Below, in pieces: positions 8,780 to 14,422 of a stretch of DNA of 24,822 nucleotides. Position numbers and translations under genes: made by a program. Where the stretch lies: IMG/VR virus record IMGVR_UViG_3300011113_000150, positions 1 through 24,822 of that record. One strand, 5' to 3'. This stretch comes from a virus. The notes beneath the pieces were generated by a model. It made no database searches and was not told the origin of the DNA. It was given only the letters and a program-made list of their open reading frames with translations. Position 1 is the first letter of the stretch; the number at the start of each line of letters is the position of its first letter.

Positions 8780-10464
8780 TATTTAAATCGTTTTTTTAAA
8801 ATAGAAGGATATTGTTTATTGTTATATTGATCAGATCCATTTAATAAAATAGCTCCGCTTACTCGTTCACCAAGTAATCCTAAAGCTCTTTTATTACTCA
8901 TCCAATCTTTTATCTGTTGTTTATACTCTTCTTTTTTATTTCTTTCAATTTGAGTATCTGCATCTATTGATAAAGAATCTTGCCAATAAGCAACTGCACT
9001 AGCCAAAATATCAACTCTATCGTCATGTTTAAGACTACCACGACGCTCTGTGATTCTTGTTATTTGTTTTTGATTTTGAGGATCTTTAATGGCTTTTGTA
9101 TTAAATATTAATTTATGAACAGCCATTATTGGCTCTAGTGTTCTAATAATTCTTTGTTCTTTAGATCCACTTACTTTAAAATCTTCAATAGAAACTTGAC
9201 CACATATTTCTGAAACAACTGGTCTTAATAGATTGCAATACATAGCATCACCAAAGTTAGCTTCAACACGAATTAAATTTATTTCATATTGATAAGCTAG
9301 TTTAGCTATTTTTCTTAATAAAGGTTCTTCGTATCCCCCCTGTAGACCAAGCAATTCATGTATGATGACATAGCCATTGACAAATGACGCAATGCAAATA
9401 GCTGTTTCATCCGACCCCCTACCACTTGGATCGACAAACATAACGGTTTGCGTATACGGTATAAAGTTAGGACTAGTCCATTGTGGTTCATATAAAAGAT
9501 CTCCTGAAATACCATGTGATTCAATATGTTTCTTTGGAACACGCTTTTCCCATGTAATTTTTTCTGGAAATAACTCTGGATTAACATCCAATACAATTAA
9601 ATCTTCTAACTTAAGTGGATACTTAGCTCTATCGCTAAGGGTAGGATCTAATTTGTAGTGTAAAGCAAATAGTCTAGGGCCAATTTTAGCCTCTCTAGAC
9701 TTAAGGACTTCTATAGGGAATCTCTCTGGTTGTGTTGATTCTCCTACTTCTAGCTCCAACTTTAGGATATAGTCTGCACAGCAATCAACTTCACCGGGAA
9801 TATCTGGATTTGGCATAATTGCTGGAAACTTAACAATTGGATATGAATTAGCTAGTTTAAGATAAATACTATCTGTTGATTGATAAGTTCCAAGAATTCT
9901 AATACAACCATCTGGAGTATTGTTTCTAATTTGTTCTAATTCTGCTAGTTTATTTAAAAGCTTTTCTCTAGCTGCTGGAGTGTCTGCATTCTCTTCAATC
10001 TCAACATCGTCTACAATAATATCGTCTGCGTGGCTACCAGTTATCTGACTGGTGATACCTTTAGCATAACAAGACAAATCCTGACCATAAAGAGTACGGC
10101 ATCCAATATTAAAACCGAATGCACTATCTTTATCAAACTCTTTTGGTTTAAGATGTTCACAATAAGGAACAACATTTAGAATTTGTCTAACTTGAGAAAT
10201 GAACTTGATTGCTTTATCGGATGTTGCTGATAGAACCATGATAGTTCTATTGGGATTAGTTAATAATCTCCAACTGGCAAAGCAAGCATTGATTACGGAT
10301 TTGCCTGCACCACGACCAGCCTGAAGTTGGAAGTCCCTTGGTCCTTTTTGCATATAGTCTGCCATAGCATACTGTAATGGGGTTGGTTCTCCAAGCCCAA
10401 GGTACTTAAAACAGGCCCATAGGTGGTTTCTAAAATCATCTGTCATTTCTTGTGGTGCTTGCAT
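8779..10464 (-). CDS. terL: Terminase large subunit (T7 gp19-like)
   Basis: The 561-aa product is close to T7 gp19 (586 aa). It is the ATP-driven packaging motor and headful or terminal nuclease, acting at the portal. The N-terminal ATPase has a Walker A motif GRGAGKS at residues 50-56 and a Walker B DDIIVDDVE near 147-155. The C-terminal RNase H-like nuclease begins at VMFVDPSGRGSDET (D345), continues through RVEANFGD (E401) and ends at KHDDRVDILA (D481/D482/D485). Together these supply an acidic metal-binding set. The ATG at 10464 has a strong GGAGG five bases upstream. The gene follows the small terminase after a 65-base spacer containing two hairpins, and overlaps the next gene by one base. 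Confidence 0.95.
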   Translation of the reverse strand: MQAPQEMTDDFRNHLWACFKYLGLGEPTPLQYAMADYMQKGPRDFQLQAGRGAGKSVINACFASWRLLTNPNRTIMVLSATSDKAIKFISQVRQILNVVPYCEHLKPKEFDKDSAFGFNIGCRTLYGQDLSCYAKGITSQITGSHADDIIVDDVEIEENADTPAAREKLLNKLAELEQIRNNTPDGCIRILGTYQSTDSIYLKLANSYPIVKFPAIMPNPDIPGEVDCCADYILKLELEVGESTQPERFPIEVLKSREAKIGPRLFALHYKLDPTLSDRAKYPLKLEDLIVLDVNPELFPEKITWEKRVPKKHIESHGISGDLLYEPQWTSPNFIPYTQTVMFVDPSGRGSDETAICIASFVNGYVIIHELLGLQGGYEEPLLRKIAKLAYQYEINLIRVEANFGDAMYCNLLRPVVSEICGQVSIEDFKVSGSKEQRIIRTLEPIMAVHKLIFNTKAIKDPQNQKQITRITERRGSLKHDDRVDILASAVAYWQDSLSIDADTQIERNKKEEYKQQIKDWMSNKRALGLLGERVSGAILLNGSDQYNNKQYPSILKKRFK

Positions 10465-10482
10465 ATATCCTCCAAAATAGGA

Positions 10483-10505
10483 TCTACTAGGTGTTCCCTA
10501 GTAGA
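10483..10505 (-). promoter_or_regulatory. Perfect 9-bp inverted repeat upstream of large terminase
   Basis: TCTACTAGG (10483-10491) and CCTAGTAGA (10497-10505) pair perfectly around a 5-base loop. The stem extends by two G-C pairs past a one-base bulge (10480-10507). On the transcript it is followed by UAUUUU and then by the GGAGG site of the large terminase. The U-tract is short and interrupted, so this could be a weak terminator, a processing or stability hairpin, or a DNA site read by the packaging machinery. The sequence alone does not decide between these. Confidence 0.55.
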
Positions 10506-10522
10506 CCCCCAAAGGTAGCGAA

Positions 10523-10542
10523 GTCCGCATTATCCGGCGGAC
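10523..10542 (-). promoter_or_regulatory. 6-bp hairpin spanning the small-terminase stop codon
   Basis: GTCCGC (10523-10528) and GCGGAC (10537-10542) form a perfect GC-rich stem with an 8-base loop. The stop codon of the small terminase (10530-10532) lies mostly in the loop. Together with the repeat at 10483-10505 it makes two tandem hairpins in one 65-base spacer. There is no U-tract directly after it, so termination is unlikely. A role in translation coupling or mRNA stability is possible but inferred. Confidence 0.4.
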
Positions 10543-10760
10543 GCTTTGAACTTAAATGGAGCCTTGGAAGCCATCTTAGCTTCTAGTTCGTCCAAGGCAC
10601 TAGCGGAGATGCCATCCAGCATCTCTCTATTGTCGTTTATAAGCCCCCTAATGACCGTATAAAGCCCCGGAGTGCATCGGGTGGGGTCATCTAGGTCTAG
10701 AAGAAGCTGGCTCAATAAACGGTCGTTAAGACGTTTAATGAGATCCTTGTTATCGGACAT
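10530..10760 (-). CDS. terS: Terminase small subunit (T7 gp18-like)
   Basis: This is a 76-aa helical protein immediately upstream of the large terminase, the position and approximate size of T7 gp18 (89 aa), which recognises DNA for packaging. I chose the ATG at 10760 because AAAGG lies six bases upstream. A TTG six codons further out (10778) is possible but lacks a good site. The protein begins MSDNKDLIKRLNDRLL and ends in a lysine/alanine tail. Codon use and GC differ from the neighbours: hand counts of 60-base lines within the gene give about 55, 48 and 45% GC, against 33-37% elsewhere. The ORF overlaps no upstream gene; the 36-aa gene ends two bases before its ATG. The call rests mainly on position and size. 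Confidence 0.75.
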   Translation of the reverse strand: MSDNKDLIKRLNDRLLSQLLLDLDDPTRCTPGLYTVIRGLINDNREMLDGISASALDELEAKMASKAPFKFKASAG

Positions 10761-10762
10761 AT

Positions 10763-10873
10763 TTAGCCTTTGATCCAACTCTTGATCTTATCGACACTTA
10801 CGACATGGCCAGCTACATAACCAGCAAATAGCATAAAACAACCAAACCAAACACTTCCTAAAAATGATTCCAT
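10763..10873 (-). CDS. Small single-span membrane protein (36 aa), possible holin or lysis accessory
   Basis: This is a short ORF of 36 codons plus stop. An exceptionally good ribosome site, TAAGGAG, lies seven bases before the ATG at 10873, and its TAA is the stop codon of the upstream gene. The product begins MESFLGSVWFGCFMLF, continues as a hydrophobic helix to about residue 25 and ends in a basic amphipathic tail (SVDKIKSWIKG). That predicts one membrane span with the tail in the cytoplasm. In T7 the slot between fibre and small terminase is held by gene 17.5, the holin (67 aa). The position suggests a lysis role, but the protein is much shorter and there is no sequence proof. The gene stops two bases before the small-terminase ATG, so the two are probably co-translated. 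Confidence 0.65.
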   Translation of the reverse strand: MESFLGSVWFGCFMLFAGYVAGHVVSVDKIKSWIKG

Positions 10874-10884
10874 AGTTATTCTCC

Positions 10885-11214
10885 TTATAAAATTATTGAT
10901 AAAACTAAATCACAAGCACTAGAACGAGTTTCTTCAGTACCATCCCAAATAATTCCTAGTATTTCATTTTCTTTTTGATTACTAAGATTTCTAATATTTT
11001 GAATATTTAATTTAAGTATATTTGTTTCTTCTTCGGACAAAAGACCTAACGCAGCATTTCTTTGTTTAAATTCTGGAGCAACTTTTAAAATTTTTTCCAT
11101 TGCTTGTTTTCGTAGCTGTTGTAATGCAAATTCTTTACAATCAGAAAAAACCCTATCATCAATTATAGTAATACTATTATCACTATTATAAATATATGTT
11201 GCTGATATTTTCAT
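10885..11214 (-). CDS. Hypothetical helical protein (109 aa)
   Basis: I do not recognise this family. The product is 109 aa, with a beta-like N-terminus (KISATYIYNSDNSITIIDD) and then mostly helical, charged sequence. It has no membrane segment and no catalytic motif. The ATG at 11214 is preceded by AGAGGA, formed by the last codons of the upstream appendage gene, whose stop lies one base away (11216). This points to tight coupling with that gene. Small helical proteins encoded directly after receptor-binding or fibre genes are often assembly chaperones. That is a possible role here, inferred only from position. Confidence 0.6.
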   Translation of the reverse strand: MKISATYIYNSDNSITIIDDRVFSDCKEFALQQLRKQAMEKILKVAPEFKQRNAALGLLSEEETNILKLNIQNIRNLSNQKENEILGIIWDGTEETRSSACDLVLSIIL

Positions 11215-11215
11215 T

Positions 11216-11878
11216 TTATCCTCTTTGTATTGGATTTCTTGTAATCAATGGTGCTTTATTTAAGTATATTGTTGGAAATCCAGTTACACCTTCTACAAGT
11301 GTAAATTTAGAACCACTTAGTGATGGAGGCATTGGGCCAAATGTATGAGATAACCTTAGACCAACACCTTGATAGTTTGCAATAGCAGAAGAAGATGGAA
11401 ATAAACATATACTATTTGTTGTTAAATGTTGTATTGGTCCAGCGTTTGTACTAAATACAACACCAGCCCAATACCAACCGGGTTCTTTAATGGTAATATT
11501 ACAAGCTGGCCCAAAATCATTATATCCAGTAACAGTCGCAACACTTTGAGATGAATATAAGCATGTTTCTGGCAATCCCGTTGTTGGGTCTGGCTTAAAC
11601 AAACCAAAATGAGCATTTCCAGCTGTGGTTGGAACAACAACACCACAAAACATATTTTTAATTAAACAAGGTCTAGATATCCAATGTGCTGCTAAATATA
11701 GTAAATTTGCTGTAACATTAGCATTACTACCAGCGGCAGTAAAACCTATTGGTGAATGTTTAACAATCTGTGAATTTCCACCAGAAGAGCAATTTATAAT
11801 ATCAACTAAAATAGGATATGTAAAATTAACTGGTATTGTTGTAAGATTATTAGGAAAACCATAAATACCTTCATTCAT
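11216..11878 (-). CDS. Putative virion appendage protein (220 aa)
   Basis: This is a 220-aa, beta-rich protein with many Gly, Thr, Ser, Asn and aromatic residues. It has no signal peptide or membrane span. It contains GWYWAGVVFST (around 143-153) and several short strand-turn patterns typical of fibre tips or appendage domains. It starts at an ATG that overlaps the stop of the preceding 137-aa gene by four bases (ATGA), showing translational coupling. Its own stop precedes the 109-aa gene by one base. It belongs to the group of small structural-looking genes downstream of the tail fibre, so an accessory receptor-binding or decoration role is plausible. I recognise no named family. Confidence 0.6.
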   Translation of the reverse strand: MNEGIYGFPNNLTTIPVNFTYPILVDIINCSSGGNSQIVKHSPIGFTAAGSNANVTANLLYLAAHWISRPCLIKNMFCGVVVPTTAGNAHFGLFKPDPTTGLPETCLYSSQSVATVTGYNDFGPACNITIKEPGWYWAGVVFSTNAGPIQHLTTNSICLFPSSSAIANYQGVGLRLSHTFGPMPPSLSGSKFTLVEGVTGFPTIYLNKAPLITRNPIQRG

Positions 11879-12288
11879 AGTGTACCTGATTCACAAAGAA
11901 TATTAAATGTTTCTGCGTTATTTGTAGATGCATATAAAATATTTCCAGTACCGCCGGGTATTACTAACCCAACTAGTTCTGGAACTTCTACTCTCCAAGC
12001 AGGAATGGTTGTACTTGGTGTAATGGCTGGAACTATTTTTTCACATATCATTCTTTTTGTTGTTCCATTATCTGTTGAAATAAAAAATCTAATAACACCA
12101 GCAGTAGTTGTTACTGTTGCTTGTACTGTAATTCTAAAAATTCTTTTACCGACACCAGCTCCAGCTGTTGTATTAGGACCAGTACAAATAGTACCCATAG
12201 TACCAGTTCCATCTCTATTAGTATTTGCCGTTGATATTTGAACATGTTCTAAGATTGGTTGTGCTGTATATTGTGCCGTAGTAGCCAT
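11875..12288 (-). CDS. Putative virion structural protein (137 aa)
   Basis: This is a 137-aa threonine-, glycine- and alanine-rich beta protein. Alternating strands such as RIFRITVQATVTTTAGVIRF (about 50-69) and an asparagine-containing C-terminus resemble compact jelly-roll or trimeric decoration domains of marine phages. The ATG at 12288 is preceded by TAAGGAG, where TAA is the stop of the upstream 223-aa gene. Its own stop overlaps the next gene by four bases. There is no enzyme motif, signal peptide or membrane span. It is likely a head decoration or tail appendage protein, but the exact location in the virion cannot be told from the sequence. Confidence 0.6.
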   Translation of the reverse strand: MATTAQYTAQPILEHVQISTANTNRDGTGTMGTICTGPNTTAGAGVGKRIFRITVQATVTTTAGVIRFFISTDNGTTKRMICEKIVPAITPSTTIPAWRVEVPELVGLVIPGGTGNILYASTNNAETFNILCESGTL

Positions 12289-12297
12289 AGTATCTCC

Positions 12298-12969
12298 TTA
12301 AATAATTCCCATATTAAATAAAACAAAATCATGTAATCTAATAGCTGCTGTTGTTTGTACTGTAGAATCTGAAAAGACTAAACTATTTCTTACTTGAATT
12401 GTGTTTGGAACATCGTTAGTTCTACCAGAACCAGAAACAATTATTTCTCCGTTATTCTGATTTACTCTACCAACTCTACCAATATTTTGAATTAGTTCTG
12501 TAGCTCCAGTAGGTTTAACATTGGTAAGACCACCACCAACTGCAACATATAATGTTTGGCCTACAGTATAACTGTTAGTATCAACTCCCAAGAGATTACC
12601 TAAGTATGTTATATGGCCTGTACCACCTACAGATAATTCTGCTGATGTTAACCCAACAGCTGGCATCATTGTGGGATCTCCAGCATTGGCAGGAGCTACT
12701 TCAAGAACATTTGTTGCTCCTACAGTACCTGTAATATATACTGGAGTACCTTTTGGAATAATAGAATTACTTGTGTTTTTACAGTCTGTTTCTAACTTTC
12801 CACTAAAACTTCCTATAAAGTGTGGTGATGTTACATCTCCAGTAAAATCTCCATTAACAGCAGTAATACTTCCAGTTATTGTAGTATAATTACCAACATT
12901 ATCAATAAGGTCTACTGGTGGATCGGAAATAGAATAACCATCTTTAGAATTAAATTTATTAATAGCCAT
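12298..12969 (-). CDS. Putative tail or decoration protein (223 aa)
   Basis: The 223-aa product begins with a fibre-like segment containing repeated G-D-F-T-G-D-V turns. A middle domain (about 60-165) carries KGTPVYITGTVGATNVLEVA and GHITYLGNLLGVDT, a pattern I associate with virion proteins of marine podoviruses and myoviruses. The C-terminal SLVFSDSTVQTTAA motif is common at the ends of phage fibre modules. No chaperone-type peptidase or enzyme domain is visible. The ATG at 12969 follows TAAGGA, whose TAA is the stop of the upstream gene. It is probably an external appendage; no better assignment is possible. Confidence 0.6.
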   Translation of the reverse strand: MAINKFNSKDGYSISDPPVDLIDNVGNYTTITGSITAVNGDFTGDVTSPHFIGSFSGKLETDCKNTSNSIIPKGTPVYITGTVGATNVLEVAPANAGDPTMMPAVGLTSAELSVGGTGHITYLGNLLGVDTNSYTVGQTLYVAVGGGLTNVKPTGATELIQNIGRVGRVNQNNGEIIVSGSGRTNDVPNTIQVRNSLVFSDSTVQTTAAIRLHDFVLFNMGII

Positions 12970-12979
12970 ATGTTATTCC

Positions 12980-13696
12980 TTATGGTACAACTACTGGAGG
13001 AGCTGACCAATTTCTATCCATACCAAACATACAAAAAGCAATTACTCTATGGCGCATTGTATTATTTGTAGATGGTGTTACTTCAATGTTAAATGTTTTT
13101 GTAGCAGATCTATATGCAAAGTTATAGGTAGCAACTCCAGAAGCTGTTGCTGTATGACCGTACTCGGTATGTTCTAAGTACGGCGACTGTGATCCACCAA
13201 TCCCATTAAAGTCGTGGTCCATTACAAGCAACATTTTACTAATTCTTCTTTTTGTTACATATTCTGGTGTTGATGCAGTTCCTGTAGTATTTCCAACATC
13301 TGTTTGAATAATAACATCAGCAGAACCTATAATAACATTAGTAGCAATATCAGTACCTTCATATAAAGGAAAAGACATTAATACTTGGTTTGCTGTTGTT
13401 GAACCAGTAGTTACCTCACTAGTTATTATTCTAGATACTGTAGAAATTTGTGGTGTATATAGAATTGGATTTGTATTATATACAAGGTTTCCAATACCAG
13501 TTTCATCTGTAATAACATCGGCAAGTTCAGCAGAAGTTGTACTAGAAAACTGTCCTAATGATTTTGAAATACTAGCAAAATCACTAGTATCAATTTCAGA
13601 TCCCCGAACTATTTCAGCAAAACCAGTAGTACTTCTTTTTAAAATAGTTCTATCTGCTGAATGTTGAATGATATCAATCTTTCTTGGTCCCGGCAT
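12980..13696 (-). CDS. Putative virion appendage protein (238 aa)
   Basis: I place the start at 13696 (MPGPRKIDIIQHS) because a GGAGAAAGGA site lies eight bases upstream. The longer reading from 13756 runs through the end of the upstream gene in another frame and has no such site. The 238-aa product contains FSSTTSAELADVITDETG near residues 50-67 and then NTNPILYTP. These are close to the STTSAELAGVISDETG...SPTLVTP pattern that recurs in fibre and appendage proteins of many marine phages. The remainder is beta-rich. It overlaps the lipoprotein gene upstream by 23 bases and leads into the 223-aa gene through a TAAGGA junction. It is likely an accessory tail or appendage subunit. Confidence 0.65.
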   Translation of the reverse strand: MPGPRKIDIIQHSADRTILKRSTTGFAEIVRGSEIDTSDFASISKSLGQFSSTTSAELADVITDETGIGNLVYNTNPILYTPQISTVSRIITSEVTTGSTTANQVLMSFPLYEGTDIATNVIIGSADVIIQTDVGNTTGTASTPEYVTKRRISKMLLVMDHDFNGIGGSQSPYLEHTEYGHTATASGVATYNFAYRSATKTFNIEVTPSTNNTMRHRVIAFCMFGMDRNWSAPPVVVP

Positions 13697-14153
13697 TTTT
13701 AGATTCCTTTCTCCAAGCAGCATCAAATTCTGGATCACTAAAACGCTTGGCAGCAATCCATTCTCTTACTGTTTCTTGGTTATTTTCATTTAATACCGAT
13801 TGAGCCAAAGCTGCTTCTTTCTTTTTATTACTAGGAATCCAACCAATAGCAACTCTAATTGCTTGTCCTATTCCTGTTTGCCAAAGTACTACGACTATAG
13901 CAATTCCAATAACAGCAATAAAGCCATATTGGAGTAGTGTTGCCCACCAAGGGGTAACATCTTTGATATTTCCAAGTACACCAGCAATATCAGATGTTTC
14001 ATCTAGAATAATCTGTGCGTGTTTATGTGCAATTGTAATATCTTTAGTATCTAGAATCTTAATAGCGTTTTCCTGAACTATATGGTTACTAGTAGCAATC
14101 TCATTAACAGAAGAGCAACCACATAGTAACAATACACTTAGGAATTTTTTCAT
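13674..14153 (-). CDS. Lipoprotein with an added transmembrane helix, candidate unimolecular spanin
   Basis: The 159-aa product begins with a lipoprotein signal, MKKFLSVLLLCGCSS, in which LCGC fits a lipobox and C13 would be lipidated. A 55-residue polar, probably helical segment follows. A strong transmembrane helix lies at about 71-91 (LLQYGFIAVIGIAIVVVLW), and the C-terminal 65 residues are basic and then charged. A lipid anchor plus a downstream membrane helix is the architecture of u-spanins such as T1 gp11, which bridge outer and inner membranes at lysis. The short periplasmic part and long cytoplasmic tail are atypical for that class. The start overlaps the preceding gene by four bases (ATGA) and has no good ribosome site, so translation is probably coupled. 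The alternative is a membrane-anchored virion or superinfection protein. Confidence 0.6.
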   Translation of the reverse strand: MKKFLSVLLLCGCSSVNEIATSNHIVQENAIKILDTKDITIAHKHAQIILDETSDIAGVLGNIKDVTPWWATLLQYGFIAVIGIAIVVVLWQTGIGQAIRVAIGWIPSNKKKEAALAQSVLNENNQETVREWIAAKRFSDPEFDAAWRKESKNAGTKKD

Positions 14154-14410
14154 GTCATTTGTCTTTCTAAAACCTCAATACGGTGTCTTAGTTCTTTTAG
14201 TTCACCAATAACAGTAATAATACTTTTACCTTGTTCAATATCTGTTTTAACAAGGTCTTTAGTAATTTCTTTTAGAACCAACAATTCGTCCATGCTACGA
14301 TCAATCATAGCATCTCGTTTGCCCATTCTTAATATTACAGTTACTACTCCTATTGTTAGAATTGCTAGTTGCATAACAGCAACATAGACCGACAGTTGAT
14401 TGTCTTGCAT
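14150..14410 (-). CDS. Small membrane protein with coiled coil (86 aa), candidate holin or lysis protein
   Basis: The 86-aa product has one transmembrane segment at about 7-28 (SVYVAVMQLAILTIGVVTVI) and a heptad-rich helix from about 38 to 85 ending LRHRIEVLERQM. The charge pattern (acidic before the span, RMGKR directly after it) predicts the N-terminus outside and the coiled coil in the cytoplasm, which is opposite to a normal i-spanin. The gene follows the fibre gene by 12 bases, with AGGAA seven bases before the ATG, and overlaps the lipoprotein gene by four bases. A lysis role (holin-like, paired with the candidate spanin) is plausible from context, but no family is recognised. Confidence 0.55.
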   Translation of the reverse strand: MQDNQLSVYVAVMQLAILTIGVVTVILRMGKRDAMIDRSMDELLVLKEITKDLVKTDIEQGKSIITVIGELKELRHRIEVLERQMT

Positions 14411-14422
14411 AGTTAGTTCCTA

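Noticed and set aside
9315-9658. Open frames on both strands inside the large terminase gene
   Set aside because: They are shadows of a gene with complete ATPase and nuclease motifs.
10761-10778. TTG start for the small terminase six codons upstream
   Set aside because: There is no good ribosome site before the TTG, it overlaps the 36-aa gene, and the ATG at 10760 has AAAGG six bases upstream.
13697-13756. Longer N-terminus (20 extra codons) for the 238-aa appendage protein
   Set aside because: It lies fully within the end of the lipoprotein gene and has no ribosome site, while the ATG at 13696 has GGAGAAAGGA at correct spacing.
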